From Pseudomonas sp. GCEP-101 (GTDB lineage Bacteria; Pseudomonadota; Gammaproteobacteria; Pseudomonadales; Pseudomonadaceae), in the NCBI RefSeq assembly GCF_025133575.1, contig NZ_CP104011.1:992001-1056000 (forward strand): a stretch of DNA of 64,000 bases, given 5' to 3'. Positions 1 through 8,526 of this stretch are shown here, one piece after another. Made by a program: the position numbers and the translations under genes. The notes under the pieces are model-generated. The model did no database searches, was not told the DNA's origin, and worked only from the letters and a program-made list of their open reading frames with translations. The number at the start of each line of letters is the position of its first letter. The stretch's first letter is position 1.

Positions 1-459
1 CGCCTTGTGGTCCTTCTGCGAGATGCGCGGGATGTTGAACGGGCAGCCGGTGATGCAGTAGCCGCAGCCGATGCAGTGGTCCTGGTTGAAGTCGACGATA
101 CCGTTGGCGTACTTCACGATGGCGCCGGGGCTCGGGCAGGCCTTCAGGCAGCCCGGTTCCTCGCAGTGCATGCAGCCGTCCTTGCGGATCAGCCACTCCA
201 GGTTGCCGGCCGGGTTCTCGTGCTCGGTGAAGCGCATGACCGTCCAGGACTGGTCCGTGAGGTCGATGGGGTTGTCGTAGACCCCATGGTTGTGGCCCAC
301 CTCGTCGCGCAGCTCGTTCCATTCCGAGCAGGCGACCTGGCAGGCCTTGCAGCCGATGCACTTGGACACGTCGATCAGCTTGGCCACTTCCTGCTCGTGC
401 CGCACCGAGGGTGACGGCAGGGTCGTGGCGGAGCGGGCGTAGATGTCTTGACTACTCAT
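1..459 (-). CDS. fdnH: Formate dehydrogenase-N/O, iron-sulfur beta subunit (partial, C-terminus outside window)
   Basis: The beta subunit carries electrons from the catalytic alpha subunit through four [4Fe-4S] clusters to the membrane cytochrome. The visible 153 residues contain ferredoxin-type cysteine groups of the family: [12 protein letters not shown] near residue 31, then [14 protein letters not shown], then [14 protein letters not shown]. The start ATG (459-457) lies 8 nt after the alpha-subunit stop, so the two genes form one operon. The gene runs off the left edge. FdnH and FdoH are not separable from this fragment. The family assignment is secure from the cluster spacing and the partner gene. 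Confidence 0.95.
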   Translation of the reverse strand, partial: MSSQDIYARSATTLPSPSVRHEQEVAKLIDVSKCIGCKACQVACSEWNELRDEVGHNHGVYDNPIDLTDQSWTVMRFTEHENPAGNLEWLIRKDGCMHCEEPGCLKACPSPGAIVKYANGIVDFNQDHCIGCGYCITGCPFNIPRISQKDHKA

Positions 460-467
460 GCGTCACC

Positions 468-3400
468 TCACGCCTTTTCCACGTTGACGAGGAAGGACTT
501 GAACTCCGGCGTCTGCGTATTCCCGTCGCCCACGAAGGGCGTCAGGGTGTTGGTCAGGTAGCCGTTGCGCGCCACGCCGGAGAAGCCCCAGTGCAGGGGG
601 ATGCCGACGTGATGCACGGTCTTGCCGTTGACCTGCAGCGGACGGATGCGCTTGGTCACCACCGCCACCGCCTTGATGTAGCCACGGTTGGACGAGACCT
701 TCACGCGGTCGCCGGCCTTGATGCCGATCTCCTTGGCCAGCGCCTCGCCGATCTCGACGAACTGCTCCGGCTGGACGATGGCATTCAGACGGCAATGCTT
801 GGTCCAGAAGTGGAAGTGCTCGGTGAGCCGGTAGGTGGTCGCGGCGTAGGGGAACTCGTCGGCCTTGCCGAACAGCTCCATGTCGTTCTTGAACACCCGC
901 GCCGCCGGGCTGCTGATCGCCTGCGGGTTCTTGTGCAGCGGGTTGACGCCAATCGGCGTCTCGAACGGCTCGTAGTGCTCGGGGAACGGCCCCTCGGCCA
1001 TCTTGTCGACGGCGAAGAAACGCGCCACGCCTTCGGGGTTCATGATGAACGGGTTCATCCCCGCTTCCGGCGGGACGTCGGCCTTGTAGTCGGGCACGTC
1101 GGTGCCGCCCCAGGCCTTGCCGTTCCACCACACCAGGCGCTTCTTCACCGGGTCCCAGGGCTTGCCGCTGGGGTCGGCCGAGGCGCGGTTGTAGAGGATG
1201 CGCCGGTTGGCCGGCCATGCCCAGGCCCAGCCGAGGGTCTGGCCCATGGCGTAGGGGTCGCTGTTGTCGCGGCGGGCCATCTGGTTGCCCAGTTGCGTCC
1301 ACGAGCCGGCGAAGATCCAGCAGCCGCTGGCGGTGCTGCCGTCGTCGCGCAACAACGCGAAGCCGGGCAACTGCTCGCCGGCCTTCGCCAGGACCATGCC
1401 GTTGTTCGGGTCGACCAGGTCGGCCAGCGCCTTGCCGTTGTACTCCTTGGCGATCTCCTCAGGCGTCGGCTCATCGGGCGTCAGGTACGGCCAGTCGAGC
1501 CCCAGGATCGGGTCGGGGAACTTGCCGCCGTCCTTGCGATAGGCCTCGCGCAGGCGGTGCAGCAGGCCGCTCATGATGGCGATGTCGGTACGCGCCTCGC
1601 CCGGCGGCTCGGCGCCCTTCCAGTGCCATTGCAGCCAGCGCCCGGAGTTGACGATGGAGCCGTCCTCCTCGGCGAAGCAACTGGTGGGCAGGCGGAACAC
1701 CGTGGTCTGGATGGCCTGGGTGTCGACGTCGTTGTGCTCGCCGGCGTTGCGCCAGAACTCGCTGGTCTCGGTGGCCAGCGGGTCCATCACCACCATCCAC
1801 TTAAGCTTGGCCAGCGCGGCGCTGACCTTGGCCTTGTTGGGGAAGGAGGCGATGGGGTTGAAGCCCTGGCAGAAGTAACCGTTGACCTTGCCCTGGTACA
1901 TCATGTCGAAGTAGCGCAGCACGTCGTAGCCGGCGCCGGGCATGTCCAGCTTGGGCAGCCAGTCGTAGCACCAGTTGTTGTCCTTGGTGGCGGATTTGCC
2001 GAACCAGGATTTCATCAGGCTGACGTGGAATTTCGGGTAGTTCTGCCAGTAGGACAGTTGCCCCGGCCGCAGCGGCTTGCTGGTGCGCTTGGTGATGTAG
2101 GCGTTGTAGTCCTGCTCCGCGTCCATGCCCAGGGTCAGGTAGCCGGGCAGCGAGTTGGACAGCAGCCCCAGGTCGGTGAGGCCCTGGATGTTGGAGTGGC
2201 CGCGCAGGGCGTTCATGCCGCCGCCGGGCATGCCGATGTTGCCCAGCAGCAACTGGACCATCGCGCCGGTGCGGATCATCTGCGCGCCCACCGAGTGCTG
2301 GGTCCAGCCCAGGGCGTACATGATGGTCATGACCTTGGTCGGCGCCGCCGTGGTGGAAATCTCCTCCCACACCTTGAGCATCATGTCCTTGGGCGTGCCG
2401 CAGATGTTGCTCACCACATCCGGCGTATAGCGGCTGTAGTGCTGCTTCATCAGGTTGAACACGCAGCGCGGGTGCGTCAGGGTCGGGTCGACCTTGGCGA
2501 AGCCGTCCTCGCCCAGCTCGTACTGCCAGGAAGACTTGTCCGGGTAGGTGCGCTTCTCGGCGTCGTAGCCGTTGAACAGACCGTCCTCGAAGCCGAAGCC
2601 TTCCTTCACGATGAAGGAGACGTCGGTGTAGTTGTGCACGTACTCCTTCTGGTACTTGTCGTTTTCCAGCAGGTAGTTGATCAGACCGCCGAGGAAGGCG
2701 ATATCCGTGCCGGTGCGGATGGGCGCGTAGTAGTCGGCCACCGACGCGGAACGGGTGAATCGCGGGTCGACCACCAGCAGGCGCGCCTTGTTGTGCGCCT
2801 TGGCTTCGGTCACCCACTTGAAGCCGCACGGGTGCGCTTCGGCGGCGTTTCCGCCCATGATCAGAATCAGATCGGCATTCTTGATGTCGGTCCAATGGTT
2901 GGTCATGGCTCCACGGCCAAACGTCGGGGCAAGACTTGCCACCGTCGGGCCGTGTCAGACACGCGCTTGGTTATCGAACGCCAGCAGGCCGAGGGAACGA
3001 ACCACCTTGTGGGTGATGTAGCCCGCTTCGTTGGAAGACGCCGACGCGGCGAGGAAGCCGGTGGTCAGCCAGCGGTTCACCGTCTGGCCCTGGTCGTTCT
3101 TCTCGATGAAGTTGGCGTCGCGGTCTTCCTTCACCAGCTTGGCGATGCGGTCCAGCGCCTCGTCCCAGCCGATGCGTTTCCACTCCGAGGAGCCGGCTTC
3201 GCGAACCTGCGGATACTTCAGGCGGTTGGGGCTGTGGACGAAGTCCAACAGGCCTGCGCCTTTGGGGCAGAGGGTGCCGCGGTTGACCGGGTGATCGGAA
3301 TCGCCCTCGATGTGGATGATGTTCTGGGCGACGTTCTTCGCCGCATCACCCTGGCTGTACATGAGGATGCCGCAACCCACCGAGCAGTAGGGGCAGGTGT

Positions 3401-3545
3401 TGCGGGTCTCGACGGTGCGCGCAAGCTTGAAGTGGCGGATCTGGTCGGCGAATGCATCCGGGGGTGCCATCCCGAGTGCCGCCAGGCTCGATCCTCCAAG
3501 GCCCACGGCGCAGACCTTGAAAAATTGCCGACGGTTCATATCCAT
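468..3545 (-). CDS. fdnG: Formate dehydrogenase-N/O, selenocysteine-containing molybdopterin alpha subunit
   Basis: This is the catalytic subunit of the periplasmic, membrane-anchored formate dehydrogenase; it oxidises formate to CO2 at a molybdenum bis-MGD centre. It has 1025 residues, close to the about 1015 of E. coli FdnG/FdoG. A twin-arginine leader (RRQFFK, residues 5-10) is followed by the [4Fe-4S] motif TCPYCSVGCG (Cys51, 54, 58, with Cys93). An in-frame TGA at 2955-2957 falls at codon 197 in the context NQARV-Sec-HGPTVASLAP, the known selenocysteine site. The reading frame is the same on both sides, so this is readthrough and not a break. The start at MDMNRRQ has an AGGAG ribosome site; a longer upstream extension lacks support. 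Confidence 0.96.
2912..2954 (-). promoter_or_regulatory. Bacterial SECIS element directing selenocysteine insertion in fdnG
   Basis: The mRNA immediately after the UGA codon folds into a hairpin. The outer stem CACGGCC (2954-2948) pairs perfectly with GGCCGTG (2918-2912), and an inner stem GGCAA-(GUC)-UUGCC forms the apex. The position directly 3' of UGA, the length of about 40 nt and the small GU-containing apical loop match the SelB-binding SECIS of E. coli fdhF/fdnG. Function is inferred from the family; the pairing is seen directly. Confidence 0.85.
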
Positions 3546-3676
3546 CGTGCGTCTCCTGATCAGGCAGCGTACGTCCGGGACATGGCCGGACCCTTGCTGC
3601 TTAAAAGATAGCCAAGCGGGCGCAATGCGCCAGCTTTGAGCGGGGCAGACCATGCCCGCGGGGGATTTGCGGCGCA

Positions 3677-3690
3677 TTGACGCGCGTCAG
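3677..3690. promoter_or_regulatory. Possible Anr/Dnr (FNR-type) box upstream of fdnG
   Basis: The sequence TTGAC-GCGC-GTCAG is a near-palindrome resembling the FNR/Anr consensus TTGAT-N4-ATCAA, about 130 nt upstream of the fdnG start. Oxygen control of respiratory formate dehydrogenase would make sense. The match is imperfect (one position differs in the first half-site, two in the second), so this is a suggestion only. Confidence 0.3.
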
Positions 3691-3697
3691 TACGCCA

Positions 3698-3886
3698 CTA
3701 GAACGTGCTGCCGAGTACCCCCAAATGGGCGGTTGGCGGGTAGCTGCAGGAGAGTCGGTCGCCGTCGGGCTGGCAGGAGGCGTGCTGCCGATCCGGGTGC
3801 AGGGTTTCGTGCAGCCCGAGCAGGGCCAGGCCGATGAGGGCAGCGAGCAGGTAATGGCGCGCGTGTCTTCTTCTGGTCGCTTTCAT
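3698..3886 (-). CDS. Small single-pass membrane protein, function unknown
   Basis: This 62-residue ORF has a GGAGG ribosome site 6 nt before ATG 3886-3884, which is strong support for translation. A basic N-terminus (KATRRRHAR) precedes one hydrophobic helix (YLLAALIGLALLGL, about residues 12-25), then a short periplasmic tail with two cysteines (CQPDGDRLSC). It lies upstream of fdnG on the same strand, 150 nt away, so it could share transcription with the formate dehydrogenase operon. I recognise no family. A role in the operon is inferred from position only. Confidence 0.55.
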   Translation of the reverse strand: MKATRRRHARHYLLAALIGLALLGLHETLHPDRQHASCQPDGDRLSCSYPPTAHLGVLGSTF

Positions 3887-3997
3887 GACGTCCTCCGTCA
3901 CTTCAGCCTGCGATCCGGGCGTGGCAGCCCCGGCATAACCTTGAGTCTGGAACCTGTGGCGCGGCTGTCAACGTGGAGCGCTTGACCGAAATGCCCG

Positions 3998-4020
3998 AAC
4001 GGCCCGGCAGCCGGGCCGTT
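3998..4020. promoter_or_regulatory. Perfect 10-bp inverted repeat in the divergent fadH upstream region
   Basis: AACGGCCCGG and CCGGGCCGTT are separated by CAG. The palindrome lies 58 nt upstream of the fadH ATG and between two divergently oriented genes. It has no T-tract on either side, so it is not a typical intrinsic terminator. An operator is possible. Confidence 0.4.
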
Positions 4021-4078
4021 AACCGACCCACCGCCGGCCGATTAGGGTGGCAGGACCTGATTGCCCAAGAGCGCCTCC

Positions 4079-6103
4079 ATGTCGTCCGCCGCCTCGCCCT
4101 ACCCTCACCTGCTCGCCCCGCTCGACCTGGGCCACTTCCAGCTGCGCAATCGCGTGGTGATGGGGTCGATGCACACCGGGCTGGAAGACCGCCTGTGGGA
4201 CTTCGGCAAACTCGCCGCCTACTACCGCGAGCGCGCGCGCGGCGGCGTCGGGCTGATCATCACCGGCGGCTTTGCGCCCAACCGCGAGGGCTGGCTGCTG
4301 CCGCTGGGCAGCAGCCTGACCAGCGGCCTGCAGGTGCCCGCGCACCGGCGCCTGACCCAGGCGGTGCACCGCGAAGGCGGGCGCATCCTGCTGCAGATCC
4401 TCCACGCCGGGCGCTACGGCTATCACCCATTGGTGGTGTCGGCCTCGGCGGTGAAATCGCCGATCAGTTGGTTCGCCCCCCGCGAGCTGTCCGAGCGCGG
4501 CATCCTGCGCACCATCGCCGCCTTCGTGCGCTGCGCGAAGCTCGCCCACGCCGCCGGCTACGATGGCGTGGAAATCATGGGCAGCGAAGGCTACCTGCTG
4601 AACCAGTTCCTCTGCCCGCGCACCAACCAGCGCGACGACCGCTGGGGCGGCGACCTGGGCAACCGCATGCGCCTGCCGCTGGAGATCGTCCGCCGCACCC
4701 GTCGCGCGCTGGGCGAGCGCTTCGTCATCAGTTATCGCCTGTCGCTGCTGGACTTGGTGGACGGCGGCAACAGCTGGGACGAAGTCCGCACCGTTGCGCG
4801 GGCCCTGGAAGGCGCCGGCATCGACCTGCTCAACACCGGCGTCGGCTGGCATGAATCACGGGTGCCGACCATCGTCACCTCGGTGCCGCGCGCCGCCTTC
4901 GCCGAGGTCAGCGCGCGCCTGCGCCGCGAGCTGCGGGTACCGGTGATCGCCAGCAACCGCATCAATACGCCGGAGGTTGCCGAACACGTGCTCGCCGAGG
5001 GTCATGCCGACCTCGTTTCCATGGCCCGGCCGCTGCTGGCCGACCCGCAGTTCGTGGAGAAGGCCGCCGCCGGCCGCGCCGCGTCGATCAACACCTGCAT
5101 CGCCTGCAACCAGGCCTGCCTGGACCACGCCTTCGCCAACCGCCGCGCCAGCTGCCTGGTCAACCCGCGCGCGGCCTTTGAGACCGAGCTGCGCTACCGC
5201 AAGGCACGCGTGCACAAGCGCATCGCGGTGATCGGCGCCGGGCCGGCCGGGTTGTCCGCCGCCTGCGTCGCCGCCGAGCGCGGCCACCGGGTGACGCTGT
5301 TCGAGGCCGCCTTGGAGATCGGTGGCCAGTTCAACCTGGCCAAGCGCGTGCCGGGCAAGGAAGAATTCCACGAGACGCTGCGCTACTTCGCCGTGCGCCT
5401 GGCCGAACTGGGTGTCGAGGTGCAACTGGGCCGGCGTATCCGGCGCGGCGAACTGAGCGGCGAGTACGACGAGGTGATAGTCGCCACCGGTATCCAGCCG
5501 CGTACGCCGTCGATCCCGGGGATCGGCCACGCCAGGGTGCTCAGCTACCTCGACGTGCTGCAGGGCGCGCCGGTGGGCGAGAAGGTCGCGCTGATCGGCG
5601 CCGGCGGCATCGGTTTCGACGTCGCCAGTTTCCTGCTCGCCGACCGCGAAGGGCCACAACCGCTGGGCGAGTGGCTCGGCCAATGGGGCATCGACCTGGA
5701 CAATGCCACGCCTGGCGGGCTGATCCCGCCCGTGGTCGCCGCACCGCGCCGGCAACTCTGGCTGCTGCAACGCAAGGCCGGGCAACCGGGCGCCGGGTTG
5801 GGCAAGACCAGCGGCTGGGTGCACCGCGCGCACCTCAAGCACCACGGTGTGCGGATGATCGGCGGCGTGGAATACCTGCGCATCGACGACGACGGCCTGC
5901 ACCTGCGCATCGACGGCCAGGTGCAGTGCCTGGCGGTGGACAACGTGGTGATCTGCGCCGGCCAGGAGCCGCTGCTGGAACTGCAGCCGACCCTGGCGGC
6001 GCAGAACCTGCGCTACCACGTCATCGGCGGCGCCAGCGTGGCACGCGAGCTGGACGCCAAGCGGGCGATCCGCGAGGGCGCCGAACTCGCCGCCCGGTTG
6101 TAA
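4079..6103 (+). CDS. fadH: 2,4-dienoyl-CoA reductase (NADPH), FMN/FAD/4Fe-4S
   Basis: FadH reduces 2,4-dienoyl-CoA to 3-enoyl-CoA, allowing beta-oxidation of unsaturated fatty acids with double bonds at even positions. It has 674 residues (E. coli FadH 672). The N-terminal Old-Yellow-Enzyme TIM barrel carries MGSMHTGLED and GWHESRVPTI. The [4Fe-4S] cysteines are Cys340, 343, 347 and 359 (NTCIACNQACLD, SCLVNP). A Rossmann flavin motif IGAGPAGLSAA follows near residue 384 and a second dinucleotide motif IGAGGIGFD near residue 507. The ATG at 4079 aligns with the family start; an in-frame TTG at 4061 is less likely. The gene stands alone, followed by REP elements. Confidence 0.95.
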   Translation: MSSAASPYPHLLAPLDLGHFQLRNRVVMGSMHTGLEDRLWDFGKLAAYYRERARGGVGLIITGGFAPNREGWLLPLGSSLTSGLQVPAHRRLTQAVHREGGRILLQILHAGRYGYHPLVVSASAVKSPISWFAPRELSERGILRTIAAFVRCAKLAHAAGYDGVEIMGSEGYLLNQFLCPRTNQRDDRWGGDLGNRMRLPLEIVRRTRRALGERFVISYRLSLLDLVDGGNSWDEVRTVARALEGAGIDLLNTGVGWHESRVPTIVTSVPRAAFAEVSARLRRELRVPVIASNRINTPEVAEHVLAEGHADLVSMARPLLADPQFVEKAAAGRAASINTCIACNQACLDHAFANRRASCLVNPRAAFETELRYRKARVHKRIAVIGAGPAGLSAACVAAERGHRVTLFEAALEIGGQFNLAKRVPGKEEFHETLRYFAVRLAELGVEVQLGRRIRRGELSGEYDEVIVATGIQPRTPSIPGIGHARVLSYLDVLQGAPVGEKVALIGAGGIGFDVASFLLADREGPQPLGEWLGQWGIDLDNATPGGLIPPVVAAPRRQLWLLQRKAGQPGAGLGKTSGWVHRAHLKHHGVRMIGGVEYLRIDDDGLHLRIDGQVQCLAVDNVVICAGQEPLLELQPTLAAQNLRYHVIGGASVARELDAKRAIREGAELAARL

Positions 6104-6110
6104 GGCTTTT

Positions 6111-6190
6111 TGTAGGAGCGAGCTTGCTCGCGAACCGCCCAGCGCCGCAGCGTCCAGGGAAACTGTTCGCGAGCAAGCTCGCTCCTACAG
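6111..6190. repeat. REP doublet, family A (inverted pair)
   Basis: Two copies of the REP unit (GTAGGAGCGAGCTTGCTCGC and its complement) face each other across about 30 nt, directly after fadH. Each unit is itself an imperfect palindrome. The same unit recurs at 19274, 22196, 28042, 47597, 51698, 54598 and 62667. REP doublets (REPINs) are known dispersed elements of Pseudomonas. Confidence 0.9.
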
Positions 6191-6210
6191 GGTCGATTCC
6201 TCTGTAAACC

Positions 6211-6259
6211 TGTAGGAGCGGGCCATGCCCGCGATCACGGGCATGGCCCGTTACTACAG
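6211..6259. repeat. REP-like hairpin, family B
   Basis: CGGGCCATGCCCG and CGGGCATGGCCCG form a perfect 13-bp stem flanked by TGTAGGAG and TACTACAGG. Related copies of this variant lie at 29120, 47293 and 55237. Here it sits between the convergent ends of fadH and the SRPBCC gene. Confidence 0.8.
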
Positions 6260-6272
6260 GCAAGGCGCGATA

Positions 6273-6674
6273 TCACGACTCCAGCAACACCTTGATCGCC
6301 TGCAGATCGCGCTCCACCCATTGCGCATCGCGCTCGAAGGTGGCGTCGTCCATCTGTGGCTGGCGCAGGAGGGTGAGTTGCAGTTCGCAGCCGTCGCCGT
6401 TGGCGATCAGCCGCAGCGGAATGTGGATGGCGGGCGCCTGCTCGGGCAGGACGTCGTGGTCGAGCACACCGAAGGTGTTGCGCGGCGAGAAGCGCACCCG
6501 CATCGGCCCCTGGGGTGTCTGCGCGAGCCAGAGCTGGCCTTCCAGCGGCTCTATGGCGCTGCACAGGCCGGAGGCCCAGTAAGGGAAGTTCTTCGGGTCG
6601 GCGAGGAAGTCGTAGGCGATGTCCCGAGGCCGCTCGATACGGACACTCAGGGTACGGGACGCGCGGGTGGCCAT
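6273..6674 (-). CDS. SRPBCC (START-like/polyketide cyclase) family protein
   Basis: The 133-residue protein has the helix-grip layout of the SRPBCC superfamily: a first strand rich in basic residues (TLSVRIERPRDIAYDFLADPKNFPYWASGL), a middle of beta-strands, and an amphipathic C-terminal helix (VERDLQAIKVLLES). Such proteins bind hydrophobic ligands in a cavity, and no substrate can be named. The start MATRAS at 6674 has GGAGGT at good spacing; an upstream ATG at 6689 overlaps that ribosome site and is less likely. The gene is divergent from the YdcZ transporter gene. Confidence 0.75.
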   Translation of the reverse strand: MATRASRTLSVRIERPRDIAYDFLADPKNFPYWASGLCSAIEPLEGQLWLAQTPQGPMRVRFSPRNTFGVLDHDVLPEQAPAIHIPLRLIANGDGCELQLTLLRQPQMDDATFERDAQWVERDLQAIKVLLES

Positions 6675-6801
6675 GGTCGGGACCTCCATCGGGGCGGGAG
6701 CGATGCGCCGGTCTGGTGCATACTACGCGGCTGACTATTCTCGATCGACCGCCGGCCAGCACATCGCGGCTCGGCCTTCAGACCTTTTTTCGGAGTTTCC
6801 C

Positions 6802-7251
6802 ATGCCTACGCCGCCCTGGTGGATGTTCGTCCTGCCGCTGATCGCCGGCGCCTGCCTGCCGTTGCAGGCCGGCATCAACGGCCAGTTGGCCAAGCAGGTG
6901 TCGAGCGTGCTCGCCGCCGCGCTGATTTCCTTCTTCGTCGGCGTGCTCGGTTTGCTCGCGCTGACCCTGGCCAACCGCGAGTTTCCCAGCCTCGCGGCGA
7001 TGCGCGGGATGCCCTGGTGGCAGTGGTGCGGGGGCTTCCTGGGGATGTTCTTCATCTTCATCGCCGCCTTTGCCGCCCCGCGCGTCGGCGCGCTGATGTT
7101 CATGGTGCTGGTGCTCGCCGGCCAGCTCGGCATGGCCCTGGCGCTGGACCACTTCGGCTGGGCCGGCTTCAAGGAAGCACCGGTGAGCACCCTGAAGGTC
7201 GCCGGCATGGCCGCCATCGCCGTCGGCATCTGGATGATCCGCAAGGGCTGA
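6802..7251 (+). CDS. DMT-superfamily YdcZ-type (DUF606) membrane transporter
   Basis: A 149-residue integral membrane protein with five hydrophobic helices, a half-size member of the drug/metabolite transporter superfamily. Family signatures include the N-terminal PLIAGACLPLQAGINGQLAK and the C-terminal KVAGMAAIAVGIWMIRKG. Members often act as pairs or homodimers. The substrate is unknown. The ATG at 6802 has GGAG (6792-6795) a few nt upstream. idi follows after 50 nt on the same strand. Confidence 0.8.
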   Translation: MPTPPWWMFVLPLIAGACLPLQAGINGQLAKQVSSVLAAALISFFVGVLGLLALTLANREFPSLAAMRGMPWWQWCGGFLGMFFIFIAAFAAPRVGALMFMVLVLAGQLGMALALDHFGWAGFKEAPVSTLKVAGMAAIAVGIWMIRKG

Positions 7252-7301
7252 CGGCCCTCCGTCTACGCTGAGCAGGGGCAGCTCGCTCGCAGGAGAAATC
7301 C

Positions 7302-7841
7302 ATGACCGATATCCAGGTGATCCTGGTCGACGAACACGACAACCCGACCGGCACGATGGAGAAACACCAGGCCCACCATCTCGGCCTGCGTCATCGCGCG
7401 ATTTCCGTGTACGTGTTCAACCGCGCCGGCGAACTGCTGCTGCAGCGCCGCGCGGCGGCCAAGTACCACTGCGGCGGACTGTGGAGCAATACCTGCTGCG
7501 GCCACCCATACCCGGACGAATCCGCGCGCCACGCCGCCGAACGCCGGCTGCGCGAGGAGATGGGCGTACAGGTCGAACTGCACAAGCTGTTCGAGTTCAG
7601 CTACCGCCTGGAACTGGCCAACGGCATGACCGAGCACGAGTACGGCCATCTGTTCGGCGCCGTCGACGACCAGCCGCCGCGCCCCGACCCCGAGGAAGCC
7701 GACGACTTCCGTTACATCACCCTGCCCGATCTGGAAGCCGAAATGGCGGCTCACCCGGAGCGTTTCACGCCCTGGTTCGTGCTCTGCTACCCGACATTCA
7801 AGGAGTACCTGCGCAACCACGGCGGCATCGCCGCCCTGTAA
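7302..7841 (+). CDS. idi: Isopentenyl-diphosphate delta-isomerase, type I
   Basis: This Nudix-fold enzyme interconverts isopentenyl and dimethylallyl diphosphate. It has 179 residues, like E. coli Idi (182). The catalytic cysteine is in SNTCCGHP (Cys66, by comparison with E. coli Cys67), the catalytic acidic pair in TEHEYGHLF (Glu111 and Glu113), and metal ligands in HHLGLRHRA and RRLREEMG. AGGAG precedes the ATG. Pseudomonads make isoprenoids by the MEP route, where Idi is dispensable, so the gene here balances the IPP/DMAPP ratio. No carotenoid genes are nearby. Confidence 0.92.
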   Translation: MTDIQVILVDEHDNPTGTMEKHQAHHLGLRHRAISVYVFNRAGELLLQRRAAAKYHCGGLWSNTCCGHPYPDESARHAAERRLREEMGVQVELHKLFEFSYRLELANGMTEHEYGHLFGAVDDQPPRPDPEEADDFRYITLPDLEAEMAAHPERFTPWFVLCYPTFKEYLRNHGGIAAL

Positions 7842-7928
7842 GCCCCTGCAGTTCATCGAAAGGCCGCGCAAATCTACGCGCCGCCCACTATGATGCGCGC
7901 CTTCGCGCTACCGCCCCGACTTGCCGCC

Positions 7929-8330
7929 ATGAGAAAACCACCGCTGATCGCCAACGCCGAGCTGGACCGCCTGGAAACCTGGGCCAAGTACACCTCGGGC
8001 CTGTGCAAGGACTGCAACGCCACCTGCTGCACCATGCCGGCGGAAGTGAAGGTCAACGACCTGATCCGTATCGGCGTCGTCGACGAGTTCGAGCGCGACG
8101 AGCCGGCGAAGAACATCGCCAAGCGTTTGCTCAAGGAAGGCATCGTCGAGCGCTTCAACCAGAAGAGCGGCATCTTCACCCTGACCCGCAGCAGCAACGG
8201 CGACTGCTACTTCCTCGACGCCAGGACCCGCCTCTGCACCATCTACGCCAAGCGCCCGGACACCTGCCGCAACCACCCGCAGGTCGGCCCGCGCCCCGGC
8301 TACTGCGCGTACCGCAAGAAGACCGTCTGA
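7929..8330 (+). CDS. YkgJ-type cysteine-cluster (zinc/iron chelatase-like) protein
   Basis: The 133-residue protein carries the CxxCxxxCC signature of the family (Cys26, 29, 33, 34), then CYFLDARTRLCTIYAKRPDTC, CRNHP and GYCAYRKK, which together form an Fe-S or zinc site. The biochemical role of the family is unresolved. I chose ATG 7929 because the conserved part begins there; an in-frame ATG at 7890 would add 13 residues with no family character. The gap to idi is 87 nt. Confidence 0.8.
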   Translation: MRKPPLIANAELDRLETWAKYTSGLCKDCNATCCTMPAEVKVNDLIRIGVVDEFERDEPAKNIAKRLLKEGIVERFNQKSGIFTLTRSSNGDCYFLDARTRLCTIYAKRPDTCRNHPQVGPRPGYCAYRKKTV

Positions 8331-8526
8331 GCGCCGATCCGTCGGGGGAAAGCGCCGTTATGGGTGGCTCTGGTCAGGACCGAGGGGCGCCTAACCCTTG
8401 CTCGCGAATCCAATGGCACCCCGCCTGGCAGGCTCGCGAGCGCTAACGATGGCCACCCTCGCTCCTGCAGGTGGCGCCCGCGTCTGACCTGGCTCGCTAT
8501 ACTGCGGGCCTGTTCAGGAGCCCCGC

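Noticed and set aside
2955..2957. In-frame TGA in fdnG as a pseudogene-making stop
   Set aside because: It is the conserved selenocysteine position and is followed by a SECIS hairpin.
411..3611. A 1066-codon open frame on the plus strand opposite fdnG
   Set aside because: It is the antisense shadow of a high-GC gene; its sequence is low-complexity and has no domain, and fdnG is unambiguous.
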